Source: Corynebacterium aurimucosum (GTDB lineage Bacteria; Actinomycetota; Actinomycetes; Mycobacteriales; Mycobacteriaceae). From it: a stretch of 64,000 nt of DNA. Both the position numbers and the translations under genes were made by a program. Location of the stretch: assembly GCF_030408555.1 (NCBI RefSeq), contig NZ_CP047048.1, forward strand, positions 992,001 to 1,056,000, given 5' to 3'. Within the stretch, counting starts at the first letter, position 1. The number at the start of each line of letters is the position of its first letter. Under the pieces are notes generated by a model that saw nothing but the letters and a program-made list of their open reading frames with translations, was not told the DNA's origin and searched no databases. Positions 19,247-28,839 of the stretch are shown here, piece by piece.

Positions 19247-19885
19247 ATGAAGAAGATGACTCGTCGTTTCGCTGCTGGTATCGCCGCCGCCACCCTGTCC
19301 CTGGGTGTCGTTGCTTGCTCGGATGCTGAGGATGCCGCTAAGGATGCTGGCGACGCCGCACAGTCCGCCGCGTCCGACGCTACCGGTGCTGCCGGCTCTG
19401 CTGCTCAGGACGCCAAGGATTCCATGAAGGACTCCGAGTCCGCCGATCCTTCTGATGCTGAGGGTGCAGAGGATGCTGACTCTTCTGAAGCAGATTCTGC
19501 CGACTCGGAGGGCGGCGCTGAGGGCGACAAGGAGAGCGTATCCACCGCCAACGGTGATGTAGAGGTCCCGGCCGACTTCGCTCAGGCTCTCAAGGAGAAG
19601 GCTGCTGAGTGGGGCGACCCGGAGTCCATCGAGACCACCGACAAGGGCAGCGTTGCAACTTTTGCCAAGGACAAGCTGCTGGCATTCGCTGAGGGCGAAG
19701 GCACCCAGCCGATCATTGGCAAGATCGCCGAGACCTGGACCGAGGAAGGCGGCCTTGAGAGCAAGGTAGGCCTGCCGACTGCCCCGGAGCAGGCCGAGGG
19801 CAACGGTTGGGTACAGGAGTTCACCAACGGCACTATCTCTTGGCTGCAGGGTGAGTCCGGCGAGTACGAGGCCACGATCAACTAA
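19247..19885 (+). CDS. LGFP-repeat lipoprotein
   Basis: This 212-residue protein has a lipoprotein signal (GVVACSD, Cys24), an acidic Ala/Ser/Asp/Glu-rich linker (residues 25-100) and a C-terminal globular part with GGLESKVGLPTAPEQ followed by WVQEFTNGTISW, an LGFP-type repeat. LGFP repeats are found in corynebacterial cell-envelope proteins and are thought to anchor to or bind wall components. An AGAAAGG ribosome site precedes ATG 19247. It is monocistronic with a strong terminator. Confidence 0.82.
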   Translation: MKKMTRRFAAGIAAATLSLGVVACSDAEDAAKDAGDAAQSAASDATGAAGSAAQDAKDSMKDSESADPSDAEGAEDADSSEADSADSEGGAEGDKESVSTANGDVEVPADFAQALKEKAAEWGDPESIETTDKGSVATFAKDKLLAFAEGEGTQPIIGKIAETWTEEGGLESKVGLPTAPEQAEGNGWVQEFTNGTISWLQGESGEYEATIN

Positions 19886-19932
19886 AGGCTTAGCTCGCAT
19901 GTAGCGGGATTAACCGCCCGTTGAGCTTCTAA

Positions 19933-19977
19933 GACAGGCTCCGCACTGATAGATCGGTGCGGAGCCTGTCGCTGTTT
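19933..19977 (+). terminator. Terminator after the LGFP lipoprotein gene
   Basis: A perfect 14-bp stem, GACAGGCTCCGCAC/GTGCGGAGCCTGTC (19933-19970), is followed by GCTGTTTT. Confidence 0.9.
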
Positions 19978-20124
19978 TCCATGGTCACGGCTTCGCGAAA
20001 GAATAAACTACTCCCAACTTGTGGGAATGGTGTGACTGCGGTGAATGCCGTTTAAAAACTGTTCATCTTGCACCCATGTAATTTCAACCTTCGCTCTCTA
20101 GCGTGGACGGTGTCCGGAGGTTAA

Positions 20125-20199
20125 GTGCAGTTTCCGGGCAGTTCGACAATCACCAGCTTCACCATGCCCTCCCAGGTCGATGAGTTGGGACGGGCATAA
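20125..20199 (+). CDS. Possible 24-residue leader peptide upstream of phoH2
   Basis: A GGAGG site (20116-20120) precedes GTG 20125, which opens a 24-codon frame ending at TAA 20199, 20 bases before the phoH2 start. In Mycobacterium phoH2 follows a small antitoxin gene (phoAT), so a short upstream frame is suggestive. This peptide is far shorter, shows no resemblance I can recognise, and may be chance. Confidence 0.25.
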   Translation: MQFPGSSTITSFTMPSQVDELGRA

Positions 20200-20219
20200 A
20201 AAGGGAGAACCCTGCCGCT

Positions 20220-21578
20220 ATGACCAATCCTTCCGTCCTGACCGAGCAGCCGCACGAGGCCGCTGTGGCAACCAAGACCTATGTCATCGATACCTCCGTC
20301 CTTCTCTCCGACCCCTGGGCGTTGCGTAAATTCGCAGAGCACGATGTGGTTCTGCCCATCGTCGTTATCTCTGAGTTGGAAGGAAAACGTCATCACCCGG
20401 AGCTTGGCTGGTTCGCCCGCCAAGCTCTTCGCTTTTTGGAGGACCTCCGCGCCACTTACGAAGCTCTGGATCAGCCGCTGCCCGTCAATGCCGCAGGCGG
20501 AACGCTGCGCGTGGAGCTTAACCACCAGGATCAATCCTTGCTGCCGGCGGCCTTCCGCGGGCCGGAGGGAGACCACAGAATTCTCGCGTGTGCGCTGAAC
20601 TTGCAGCATGAAGGCAAGGACACCGTTCTGGTAACCAAGGATGTCCCGCTGCGCGTCAAGGCCGGTGCTGTGGGCCTGCAGGCCGATGAGTACCATGCGC
20701 AGGATGTCGTGCTCACCGGCTACACCGGCATGGCCATCGTGCCCACCAGCGCCGAGGTCATCGATGAGCTCTACGGGGAAGGCGAGGTGCTTATCGACGG
20801 CTCCGTGACCACCGCCGGCACCCGCGTCGAAGACCTGCCGGTGCACTGTGGCGTGACTCTGCAGGCAGGCGGGCAGTCAGCACTGGGACGCATGACGGCT
20901 GAGGGCACTGTTCGCTTGGTGCGTGGGGATAGCAATGTATTCGGTCTGCAAGGCCGTTCCGCCGAGCAGCGCGTTGCACTGGACCTCTTAGTAGATCCTT
21001 CCGTGGGCATCATGTCCATCGGCGGCCGAGCGGGCACGGGTAAGTCCGCGCTGGCATTATGTGCTGGCTTGGAGGCAGTTCTGGAGCGCGGTGAGCACCG
21101 CCGCATCGTGGTATTCCGCCCGATGTATGCGGTGGGCGGACAGTCCTTGGGGTACCTGCCGGGCTCGGAGAGCGAAAAGATGAACCCCTGGGCCCAAGCA
21201 GTCTATGACACTTTGGAAGGGTTGGTATCCGAAAACGTCATGGAGGAAGTCCAAGACCGCGGCCTCTTGGAAGTTCTCCCACTGACCCACATCCGTGGCC
21301 GCAGCCTGCATGATTCCTTCGTTATCGTCGACGAGGCCCAGTCACTAGAGCGCAATGTGCTGCTCACAGTCCTTTCGCGACTGGGCCGCGGCTCCCGTGT
21401 GGTTCTCACACATGACGTTGCCCAGCGCGATAACTTGCGTGTTGGCCGCCACGATGGTGTGCAGGCGGTCATTGAGAAACTCAAGGGGCATGGGCTTTTT
21501 GCGCATGTGACCCTGCAGCGCTCTGAGCGCTCGGCCATTGCGGAGCTCGTCACCGATTTGTTGGAGGGTGAGAATTAA
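20220..21578 (+). CDS. phoH2: PhoH2: PIN-domain ribonuclease fused to PhoH ATPase
   Basis: The 452 residues hold an N-terminal PIN domain (about 18-150; [12 protein letters not shown] with the first catalytic Asp, then [10 protein letters not shown]) and a C-terminal PhoH P-loop domain: Walker [14 protein letters not shown] near 267 and Walker [10 protein letters not shown] near 364. In mycobacteria this fusion is an ATP-driven, sequence-specific RNA helicase/ribonuclease. The ATG at 20220 follows AAAGGGAG. It is next to glyA/DUF5997, as in related genomes. Confidence 0.92.
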   Translation: MTNPSVLTEQPHEAAVATKTYVIDTSVLLSDPWALRKFAEHDVVLPIVVISELEGKRHHPELGWFARQALRFLEDLRATYEALDQPLPVNAAGGTLRVELNHQDQSLLPAAFRGPEGDHRILACALNLQHEGKDTVLVTKDVPLRVKAGAVGLQADEYHAQDVVLTGYTGMAIVPTSAEVIDELYGEGEVLIDGSVTTAGTRVEDLPVHCGVTLQAGGQSALGRMTAEGTVRLVRGDSNVFGLQGRSAEQRVALDLLVDPSVGIMSIGGRAGTGKSALALCAGLEAVLERGEHRRIVVFRPMYAVGGQSLGYLPGSESEKMNPWAQAVYDTLEGLVSENVMEEVQDRGLLEVLPLTHIRGRSLHDSFVIVDEAQSLERNVLLTVLSRLGRGSRVVLTHDVAQRDNLRVGRHDGVQAVIEKLKGHGLFAHVTLQRSERSAIAELVTDLLEGEN

Positions 21579-21612
21579 CGCGTTCGCGAATGGCGATCTG
21601 CCTGCTCTCAGC

Positions 21613-21650
21613 TTGGCATTAACGCAGTGCGCTCAGTAATAATTGTTCCA
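21613..21650 (+). promoter_or_regulatory. Leaderless promoter of the GNAT gene
   Basis: TTGGCA (21613-21618), an 18-base spacer and TAATAA (21637-21642) form a good promoter whose start point would coincide with ATG 21650. Confidence 0.65.
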
Positions 21651-22225
21651 TGAGCGACAACGCGAAAGACAAGAAGAAGGATTTCCGCATCCGTCCCTTC
21701 AACGCTGCGGACTACCCGCAGATGCGGGAAATCTATGAGCAGGGTCTTAACACTGGCCACGCTACCTATGAGACCCGCTCGTTGACCTTCGAGGAATTTA
21801 AGAACGTCAAGATCATGTCATCCGTCTTCGTCGCTGTTGAGGAAGACGATGACTCGAAGGTTCTCGGTTGGGTCTGCGCTGCGCAGGCGTCCACCCGTAC
21901 CGTGTTCCACGGCGTGGTGGAGGATTCCATCTACCTGAGTAAGGAAGCCCAGGGCAGGGGTATCGGTGGCGCCTTGCTGGATCAGCTCATTGAGGTCTGC
22001 CGTGACTTGCACAAGTGGGCCATCCATTCGTGGATTTTCCCGGAGAACGAAGGCTCCGCTGGTCTCCACAAATCCCGTGGCTTCGTCAAGGTGGGTACCT
22101 ACTCCCACATGGCAAAGATGACTTATGGTGAGCTTGCCGGCCAGTGGCGCGATACCGATGTTTATGAGCTGCTCCTTCCGAAGCCGGAGGAAAAGAAGGC
22201 AGAAGCCAACCAGAAGAGAAAGTAA
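21650..22225 (+). CDS. GNAT N-acetyltransferase, phosphinothricin-acetyltransferase-like
   Basis: This 191-residue protein has the PAT-like GNAT layout: RPFNAADYPQMREIYEQG with NTGHATYETRS at the N-terminal end, the acetyl-CoA loop SKEAQGRGIGGALL near residue 104, and ENEGSAGLHKSRGFVKVG. It should acetylate an amine such as an amino acid or analogue; the substrate is unknown. The C-terminus is a Lys/Glu-rich tail. The gene has its own strong promoter and a leaderless ATG. Confidence 0.85.
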   Translation: MSDNAKDKKKDFRIRPFNAADYPQMREIYEQGLNTGHATYETRSLTFEEFKNVKIMSSVFVAVEEDDDSKVLGWVCAAQASTRTVFHGVVEDSIYLSKEAQGRGIGGALLDQLIEVCRDLHKWAIHSWIFPENEGSAGLHKSRGFVKVGTYSHMAKMTYGELAGQWRDTDVYELLLPKPEEKKAEANQKRK

Positions 22226-22306
22226 TTATCTCACTTTTCTAATATCAGGGCAGGAGTGGGGATAGAATAGAACCTGTTCTCAACCACTCTCTATCGAAGG
22301 CGAATC

Positions 22307-23440
22307 ATGCCTTTCCGCACCTCTGTGCTTGCCCTTTCTACCGCCGTAGCCGTGTCGACCGGTGCTTTCGCAGCGCCCGTTGCCACGGCTGCTGAGTTTC
22401 CATCTGCCGGCTCCGTCCCTGTGGCGGAGCTCGACGTTAACCACCCCAATGGTGCTTTGGCTTATGTCTTTGCTGAGCCCGTGATGCAGTCCGATATTGA
22501 CCTGGTTACCCGCCAGGTTCGGCAGCTACGCGGCAAGGCTTGGGACGATAACCTTCCCTTCAACGGCGGAACGCTGCGCCAGGCTGCTAGCGCCGCAGGT
22601 TTCCGCACCCGCGATGCCTATGTGAATTCCATCTCCTGGAATCGCGGTCTCGAGCACGCGGTTTTGCAGCGCGCTGCCGAGGAGAACCTTGACTTCAACC
22701 ATGAGAGACTGCCAGGGGTTCCTCCCTTCGGAGTCATTAACAACCTCTGGGCCGGTGAAAACCTGACCACTAAAGGGATGTCGGACGCGATCGCATCGTG
22801 GTCGACCGATAAGTACCAGGGGGCAAGCGAGTGGGATATGCTTATTCGCTCAAATGGCCAGTTCAATGATCGCACTGGGCACCTCTACTCGATTATCGAT
22901 CCCACCCACGTAACATTCGCTCAGGCGCAGATGGGGGAGGTGACTGCTGGTTTCTTCTCCAACCGCGATATGCCCGGTCAACCCGCGCGTATTTCCGGCC
23001 GCCACGCGTTCCCTATTGCCGTGCCGGAAAGCACAGTCGGCAAAGCCGAGCTCATGACTACGGGTGGCACTTCCGTCGGAAGCCAAGGAAGCCTGGGATT
23101 GAGCATCGACGGCTTCCGGGGAGCAAAGCTGGGGGTTCCGGTGGCGTCGCCAAGCAGCAGCGATCCGGAGGTCTTGGAAGTCAACGAGGACGGAACCTAC
23201 ACGGCCAAGTCCGAGGGCACTGCGACCATCACCTTCAACACTCATGTGTTGCGTAATGGTCAGCCCCAGCTGTCAAACAACCAAGTCACCAAGACCGTGA
23301 AGGTGACCAAGAAGTCTCTTCTCGGAAGCTCGAGCACCGGTGGCACGGATGTTGGGACCATCGTGGGCATCATTGCCGGCCTGCTGGCACTCATCGGTGT
23401 GGCTGCGCAGGTAGCGCGCCAGTTAGGAATCCTGCGCTAG
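22307..23440 (+). CDS. Secreted CAP-domain surface protein with C-terminal anchor
   Basis: This 377-residue protein has a signal peptide (cleavage near ATAAEF, residue 29), a CAP/SCP-like domain (about 60-205; ISWNRGLEHAVLQRA and GENLTTKG segments), a bacterial Ig-like BIG2-type region (SVGSQGSLGLSIDG to NTHVLRNGQ, about 250-330) and a C-terminal transmembrane helix with a short basic end. CAP domains are found in many secreted proteins with wall- or lipid-related roles. A TAGAAT -10 box lies at 22265-22270. A bidirectional terminator follows. Confidence 0.82.
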   Translation: MPFRTSVLALSTAVAVSTGAFAAPVATAAEFPSAGSVPVAELDVNHPNGALAYVFAEPVMQSDIDLVTRQVRQLRGKAWDDNLPFNGGTLRQAASAAGFRTRDAYVNSISWNRGLEHAVLQRAAEENLDFNHERLPGVPPFGVINNLWAGENLTTKGMSDAIASWSTDKYQGASEWDMLIRSNGQFNDRTGHLYSIIDPTHVTFAQAQMGEVTAGFFSNRDMPGQPARISGRHAFPIAVPESTVGKAELMTTGGTSVGSQGSLGLSIDGFRGAKLGVPVASPSSSDPEVLEVNEDGTYTAKSEGTATITFNTHVLRNGQPQLSNNQVTKTVKVTKKSLLGSSSTGGTDVGTIVGIIAGLLALIGVAAQVARQLGILR

Positions 23441-23456
23441 GCACGTTGATACAAGA

Positions 23457-23497
23457 AAATCCTCGCTACATGATTCTTCGTAGCGAGGATTTCTTGT
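23457..23497. terminator. Bidirectional terminator
   Basis: The perfect stem AAATCCTCGCTAC/GTAGCGAGGATTT (23457-23492) has A and T flanks on both sides and lies between the CAP gene (+) and the MFS gene (-). Confidence 0.85.
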
Positions 23498-23520
23498 TGT
23501 TGCATCCTTAGGGGAGTGCT

Positions 23521-25095
23521 CTAATCGATGGTCTCCTTGAGATGCTCCTCCCGCACGGGCAGGATAAGCAGGAGAGCGATGATGGCCATCGGAACCATAA
23601 GCAGGATGACTGGGGTCAGACCATCGTTATAAGCGTTGAGGACGACATCGCGGATCGGCTCCGGTAGCTGTGCCACCATCGATGGGGTCAGGTTGGAGGA
23701 ACCGCCGCCCTCGGCGTTGAACTTTTCCGCAAACGGTGCACCGGCCTTGCCCATGGAAGCAATGGCAGCAGGCATATTGGCAGCTAACTCATCCTTCATG
23801 TTGTGGATGAATAGCGAGCCCACGAGGGAAGCGCCCATGGCGGAGCCGATTTGGCGGAAGAAGTTGTTAGCCGCAGTAGCGGTTCCCACCAGTGCCACGG
23901 GGAAGGAGTTCTGAACGATGAGAACGAGCACTTGCATAACAAAGCCAAGGCCGATGCCGAAGACGAGGAACTCCGCGCCAAGCTGAGTCAGGGAGGTCTC
24001 CACAGTCAGCTTCGACATCCAGAACAACGCGCTAGCCGTAATGGCGAGACCGATGATGGGGTAACGCTTGTAGTGGCCGGTTCGGGCGATGATGAATCCC
24101 ACTGTGGTAGAAGTGCCGATCATGCCGAGCATCATCGGGATCATCATGAGACCCGCCTTGGTAGGTGTGAGGGTGTGCACCATCTGCAGGTAAGTCGGCA
24201 TGTAGCCCAGCACACCGAACATAGCCAGGCCCAGCACCATGCCGGCGGCCGTCGTGAGAACCATGTTGCGGTTCTTAAACAGCAGCACTGGGATCAGGGG
24301 CTCCTCGGCCCGCTTCTCGACGAAGACCGTGATAACAGCACCAATCACAACGATGACGGCCAAGGTAAGAATGACGGGATCCGACCACTCATACTGAGTG
24401 CCGCCCCAGGTGGTCATGAGGATGAGCGAGGCGGTAGTGATAGCGATGAAGGTGGCTCCCAAGGCATCAAACTTACGCAGATCAGTATCGCCGACGCGCA
24501 GGTGCAGAACGAGCACGCACACGGTCATGGCGAGCAGACCAAGGGGAATATTCATCCACAGACCCCAGCGCCAGCCAGGTCCATCAGTGAACCAGCCGCC
24601 AAGGACTGGGCCGAGGACGGAGGACAGGCCGAAAACGCCGCCCATGATGCCCATGAACTTACCGCGCTCACGTGCCGTGGTGACCTCCGCGATGATGGAC
24701 TGGGAGGAGATCATCATGAATCCAGCTCCGAAGCCCTGAATGGCACGGCCAATAATGAGCAGATTCATCGAATTGGCGAAGCCACCCACGGCGGACCCGA
24801 TGACGAAGGTGGCAATACCGCCGATGTAGAGCCACTTGCGGCCCATCATGTCACCGAGCTTGCCGGAGATAGGCATAGCAATGGTCATGGTGACCAGGAA
24901 GGCGGAGATAACCCAGCTCATGTGGTCGACACCGCCGAGCTCGCCGACGATGGTGGGAAGGGCGGAAGCAAAAATCATTTGCCCCAGGGAGCTCATCAAC
25001 ATGGTGAGCACGAGGGCAGAGAAGACGAGGGCAAGGTTGTTTTCCGGCTTGCCATTGTCAGTGTTGGCCACTGGCGGTTTCGCGGTAGCTACCAT
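23521..25095 (-). CDS. MFS multidrug efflux transporter, DHA2 (EmrB/QacA) type
   Basis: This 524-residue protein has 14 hydrophobic segments and the DHA2 motifs: GKLGDMMGRKWLY (motif A, about 77-89) and a motif-C-like GGVFGLSSVLGPVLGGW near 165. DHA2 pumps export toxic cations, dyes or antibiotics by proton antiport. The start ATG 25095 overlaps the stop of the upstream tetR gene by a few bases, so the two are translationally coupled. The drug range cannot be read from the sequence. Confidence 0.9.
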   Translation of the reverse strand: MVATAKPPVANTDNGKPENNLALVFSALVLTMLMSSLGQMIFASALPTIVGELGGVDHMSWVISAFLVTMTIAMPISGKLGDMMGRKWLYIGGIATFVIGSAVGGFANSMNLLIIGRAIQGFGAGFMMISSQSIIAEVTTARERGKFMGIMGGVFGLSSVLGPVLGGWFTDGPGWRWGLWMNIPLGLLAMTVCVLVLHLRVGDTDLRKFDALGATFIAITTASLILMTTWGGTQYEWSDPVILTLAVIVVIGAVITVFVEKRAEEPLIPVLLFKNRNMVLTTAAGMVLGLAMFGVLGYMPTYLQMVHTLTPTKAGLMMIPMMLGMIGTSTTVGFIIARTGHYKRYPIIGLAITASALFWMSKLTVETSLTQLGAEFLVFGIGLGFVMQVLVLIVQNSFPVALVGTATAANNFFRQIGSAMGASLVGSLFIHNMKDELAANMPAAIASMGKAGAPFAEKFNAEGGGSSNLTPSMVAQLPEPIRDVVLNAYNDGLTPVILLMVPMAIIALLLILPVREEHLKETID

Positions 25096-25712
25096 GAAAG
25101 TCCTTTCGAATAGTTGTTGATGAGTGTGAGTGCGGAGTCAAAGCGCTGCTCAAAGGGGATATCACAGCTGAAGTCTGGCGAGGTGGTGGCCAACCAAAAA
25201 GCCTCACGGATGGTGACAGCAATGAGTAGTGCCTCCGTGTGTGGGGAGACATCCGGCATGGCCTTTAACGCTGGCTCCTTCTCTAGCCGCTGGGTGAGAA
25301 GCTCAAGTACTTCGTTAGACTTGGCACGCTTTCTGCTTAAGGACGCCGCCGCTGCGTCCGCATCGCGGGAGATACGGCGGCGTCGTTCAGCAATTTCCTT
25401 ATTGGCGTGCTGCCCATTGAGGTGTTCCTTAATGAGGCCTACGGCCAGTTTGAAGAGGTTTTCCGTAGGAGTATCGAGCAGATAGCTCTTTTGCTCCAGG
25501 GAGAACTCTTGGCTGGGGTTGCCCAAGACGGCTGAGTCCTTGGAATCGAAATAGTTAAAGAAGGTGCGCCGGGAAATTCCGGCCTTCTCACAAATCTCCT
25601 CCACCGTAACTGCAGCAAAGCCGTGCTCGTCTACCAAGAGGGTGGCAGCATCCTCTATGCGCAGGCGAGTTTTCAGGCGTTTTTGCTCGCGTAATGACAG
25701 TTCTTCTTGCAC
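25089..25712 (-). CDS. TetR family repressor
   Basis: This 207-residue protein has an N-terminal TetR helix-turn-helix: AATLLVDEHGFAAVTVEEIC, then AGISRRTFFNYFDSK (about residues 22-62). The C-terminal ligand domain is of unknown specificity. GTG 25712 is the start, 8 bases behind a TAGGAT -10 box, so the message is probably leaderless. It forms an operon with the DHA2 pump and very likely represses it through the palindrome at 25732-25747. Confidence 0.9.
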   Translation of the reverse strand: MQEELSLREQKRLKTRLRIEDAATLLVDEHGFAAVTVEEICEKAGISRRTFFNYFDSKDSAVLGNPSQEFSLEQKSYLLDTPTENLFKLAVGLIKEHLNGQHANKEIAERRRRISRDADAAAASLSRKRAKSNEVLELLTQRLEKEPALKAMPDVSPHTEALLIAVTIREAFWLATTSPDFSCDIPFEQRFDSALTLINNYSKGLSW

Positions 25713-25720
25713 GGAGTGTA

Positions 25721-25749
25721 ATCCTACACCCGGTGCAAGTTTGCACCAA
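25721..25749 (-). promoter_or_regulatory. tetR-pump promoter and operator
   Basis: On the minus strand, TTGGTG (25749-25744), a 17-base spacer and TAGGAT (25726-25721) form the promoter. The spacer region is covered by the 16-bp inverted repeat GGTGCAAACTTGCACC (25747-25732), a typical TetR operator site. Confidence 0.75.
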
Positions 25750-25773
25750 GTGCAATGATGGTGATTCTCGTGA

Positions 25774-25971
25774 GGGCGGGGAGCTCTTTATGGCGCAGCG
25801 CACAGGAAGGGGGGAGCAGATGGTAGCAACCCTACCCTTCGCGCTCACCAGCAGCGTGCGCTGTGGCTGATTAAGGCTCGCCGTGAGCGCGAAGGGCGCG
25901 ACGTGATGGCTTGGAAAGGAACTCTCAAGCCCAAAACTGCCCTAGTTGACGAAGTTATTGCCAGATCTTGA
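25774..25971 (+). pseudogene. Possible short gene remnant
   Basis: A frame without a start codon is open here for 65 codons. Its last 42 residues (from HQQRALWLIKARRE to VDEVIARS) look protein-like in composition. I do not recognise the family. It may be the 3' end of a lost gene, or chance. Confidence 0.2.
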
Positions 25972-26043
25972 GTCATGAGCGGTGGTTTTGGCAGATCGGG
26001 CAGTTGCTGCCCCGACCTTGTTGTTGGCCCCGCAGGGCGGATG

Positions 26044-26098
26044 AGAAAACAGCGAAACCGCCCTGCGCGCCACCTCAAGGAGGTGGTGCGAAGGGCGG
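26044..26098 (-). terminator. Terminator after fumC
   Basis: On the minus strand a long hairpin (outer arms CCGCCC/GGGCGG, inner CCACCTC/GAGGTGG) at 26057-26098 is followed by TTTCGCTGTTTTC. Confidence 0.8.
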
Positions 26099-26118
26099 CG
26101 GCGTGGGCGAAAGCGAAT

Positions 26119-27519
26119 TTAGAAGCTATCGCGGTCGCGGTTGGTCATGGTGAGAACGTTGAGGCGCTCATCGAGTTCCTCTTCGGTGAGGTTCTCGCCG
26201 TCGACGAAGCCGAGGTCGATGACGGCTTCGCGGACGGTGATCTTCTCGTTCAGTGCGTGCTTAGCTGCCTTAGCGGCGTTCTCGTAGCCGATCTTGGAGT
26301 TCAGCGGGGTGACGATGGAGGTGGAGGACTCCGCAAACTTCTTCATGCGCTCCTCCTTGGCCTCGATGCCGTCAACGCACTTCTCAGCGAAGACGCGGGA
26401 AACATTAGCCAACAGGCGGGAGGACTCGAGAACGTTGCGGGCCATCATCGGGATGTAGACGTTGAGCTCGAAGTGGCCGTTGGAGCCGCCGAAAGCAACA
26501 GCGGCGTCGTTGCCGATGACCTGGCTGACCACCATGGTGGCGGCCTCGCTCAGAACCGGGTTGACCTTACCCGGCATGATGGAGGAGCCCGGCTGCAGAT
26601 CCGGGAGGTGGATCTCCGCAAGGCCGGTGAGTGGGCCGGAGCCCATCATGCGAATGTCGTTGGCAATCTTGTTGAGGGAGATAGCAACGGTGCGCATGGC
26701 GCCGGAGAACTCGACGAGGGCGTCGCGGGCAGCCTGGGCCTCGAAGTGGTTCTTGGCCTCGGAGAGCTGGTCAATGTCGGTGAGCTTCTTGAGCTCCTCG
26801 GTGACCTTGCCGCCAAACTCAGCGTCGGTGTTCAGGCCGGTACCGGTAGCGGTGCCGCCGATAGCCAGCTCACCCAAGCGCGGCAGGGTGGCCTCAACGC
26901 GCTCGATGCCGAGCTCGATCTGGCGAGCGTAGCCGCCGAATTCCTGGCCCAGGGTGATCGGGGTGGCGTCCATTAGGTGGGTACGGCCGGACTTAACTAC
27001 ATCAGCGAATTCCTTGGCCTTGGCCAGCAGGGAATCGTGCAGGACCTTGAGGCCCGGGATGAGGTCATTTACTGCAGCCTCCGTTGCCGCAACGTGGGTT
27101 GCAGTGGGGAAGGTGTCGTTGGAGGACTGACCCATGTTCACGTGGTCATTCGGGTGAATCTCCACGCCGTTCTTGTGGGCGATGGAGGCGATGACCTCGT
27201 TGGTGTTCATGTTGGAGGAGGTGCCGGAGCCGGTCTGGAAGACGTCAATCGGGAAAGCATCGTTGTGCTTGCCCTCTGCAATCTCGGTGGCGGCGGCGAT
27301 GATGGCGTCAGCCTTCTCCGCGTCCAGCTTGCCGGAGTCCTTGTTCACCTGAGCACAGGCAGCCTTCAGGAGGCCGAGAGCGCGAATCTGCGCATCCTCG
27401 AGACCGCGGCCGGAGATCGGGAAGTTCTCCACAGCGCGCTGGGTCTGGGCACGCCACAGGGCGTCTGCCGGAACCTTTACCTCGCCCATGGTGTCGTGTT
27501 CAATGCGGTATTCAGTCAT
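26119..27519 (-). CDS. fumC: Fumarate hydratase, class II
   Basis: FumC hydrates fumarate to malate in the TCA cycle. The 466 residues carry the superfamily signature [11 protein letters not shown] near residue 320. [14 protein letters not shown] near 100 and [11 protein letters not shown] near 140 are the other active-site regions. This is the soluble, iron-independent tetrameric type. The start is ATG 27519. It is downstream of glpX in the same direction with a 98-bp gap, a conserved pairing in Corynebacteriales. Confidence 0.97.
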   Translation of the reverse strand: MTEYRIEHDTMGEVKVPADALWRAQTQRAVENFPISGRGLEDAQIRALGLLKAACAQVNKDSGKLDAEKADAIIAAATEIAEGKHNDAFPIDVFQTGSGTSSNMNTNEVIASIAHKNGVEIHPNDHVNMGQSSNDTFPTATHVAATEAAVNDLIPGLKVLHDSLLAKAKEFADVVKSGRTHLMDATPITLGQEFGGYARQIELGIERVEATLPRLGELAIGGTATGTGLNTDAEFGGKVTEELKKLTDIDQLSEAKNHFEAQAARDALVEFSGAMRTVAISLNKIANDIRMMGSGPLTGLAEIHLPDLQPGSSIMPGKVNPVLSEAATMVVSQVIGNDAAVAFGGSNGHFELNVYIPMMARNVLESSRLLANVSRVFAEKCVDGIEAKEERMKKFAESSTSIVTPLNSKIGYENAAKAAKHALNEKITVREAVIDLGFVDGENLTEEELDERLNVLTMTNRDRDSF

Positions 27520-27617
27520 GGATTCACCTTTTCTGTGAAATGAGTTTTATTGGGTTCTTTATGTGTGCCGTGGCACGGCATTCATGGCCACCGTAGCACT
27601 CTTCCTAGGAAAGTGAA

Positions 27618-28637
27618 CTAGCTTTCCTTATCGTGGGGGTTGGTGTAGTCGACCACGGAGTATTCCTGCAGCTTAGCCAGCTTGTGGATGGAGTCGACGT
27701 AGCGGATGGTGCCGGACTTGGAGCGCATAACCAGAGAGCGGGTGGTGGCACCGTTCGGGCGGTAAGAGACACCGCGGAGCATATCGCCATTGGTCACACC
27801 GGTAGCGGCGAAGTAGCAGTTCTCAGAGGACACCAAGTCGTTGGTGGTGAGGACGCGGTCGAGGTCGTGGCCAGCCTTGCGAGCCTTCTCGGCTTCCTCC
27901 TCATCCTTGGGCCATAGCTTGCCCTGAATTTCTCCGCCCATGCACTTCATAGCGCAGGCGGTGATGATGCCCTCCGGGGTGCCGCCAATGCCCATCATGA
28001 GGTCGATGGAGTTGCTGTCCTGGCAGGTGGCGATGGCGCCGGCGACGTCACCGTCCATGATGAGGCGAACCTTGGCACCGGCTTCACGGATCTCCCGGAT
28101 AAGGTCATCGTGGCGCGGGCGGTCGAGAACGACGACGGTCAGGTCAGCTGGCTTGATGCCCTTGGCCTTGGCCACGGATTTCACGTTCCACTCCACCGAC
28201 TCATTGAGGTCGATGGCGCCGACTGCCTCGGGGCCGACAGCGATCTTCTTCATGTAGAAGACCGCGGACGGGTCGTACATCGTGCCGCGCTCGGCAGCGG
28301 CGATGACAGAAATAGCGTTCGGTCGGCCTTCAGCCATCAGGCGGGTGCCGTCAACAGGGTCGACGGCGATGTCCATCTCGGCGCCCTGGCCGGTGCCGAC
28401 CTTCTCGCCGTTAAACAGCATCGGGGCTTCGTCCTTCTCGCCTTCGCCAATGACGACGACACCGTTCATCTCGACGGAGTTGATGAGCTTGCGCATAGCA
28501 TCCACCGCGGCGCCGTCACCTTCATTCTTCTGTCCACGGCCAACCCAGCGACCCGAGGCGAGTGCTGCCGCCTCGGTGACACGCACCAGCTCCATGGCTA
28601 GGTTGCGGTCGGGGATATAAGACGTGTTGTCAGACAT
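27618..28637 (-). CDS. glpX: Fructose-1,6-bisphosphatase, class II
   Basis: GlpX dephosphorylates fructose 1,6-bisphosphate in gluconeogenesis. The 339 residues show the lithium-sensitive phosphatase motifs: [15 protein letters not shown] near residue 62 and [10 protein letters not shown] near 91 (metal-binding Asp residues), plus GIGGTPEGI near 217. It is the main FBPase of actinobacteria, which lack class I enzymes. ATG 28637 follows a GAAAGGG site. Confidence 0.97.
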   Translation of the reverse strand: MSDNTSYIPDRNLAMELVRVTEAAALASGRWVGRGQKNEGDGAAVDAMRKLINSVEMNGVVVIGEGEKDEAPMLFNGEKVGTGQGAEMDIAVDPVDGTRLMAEGRPNAISVIAAAERGTMYDPSAVFYMKKIAVGPEAVGAIDLNESVEWNVKSVAKAKGIKPADLTVVVLDRPRHDDLIREIREAGAKVRLIMDGDVAGAIATCQDSNSIDLMMGIGGTPEGIITACAMKCMGGEIQGKLWPKDEEEAEKARKAGHDLDRVLTTNDLVSSENCYFAATGVTNGDMLRGVSYRPNGATTRSLVMRSKSGTIRYVDSIHKLAKLQEYSVVDYTNPHDKES

Positions 28638-28839
28638 GTTTGATTAGTCCCTTTCTTTTCAGGTGGCTCGGCCCGGGGTGGGGGACAACCCGGAATACAT
28701 ATTCCATTCTTCCACTTTTCTTCCGGTTTCAAGCCCGAATGCCTCCCCCAGAAGTGGGATGAGGGGGTGATTGCTGCCAAAAAGGGCAGGTAGGAGGCCG
28801 CTGTCGCATGTGGTGGAGCAGGCGTGACATACTAGGCGA

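Noticed and set aside
23851..25113. 420-codon frame on the strand opposite the DHA2 pump
   Set aside because: It is an antisense shadow, rich in His, Glu and Gln from reversed membrane codons, without a start signal.
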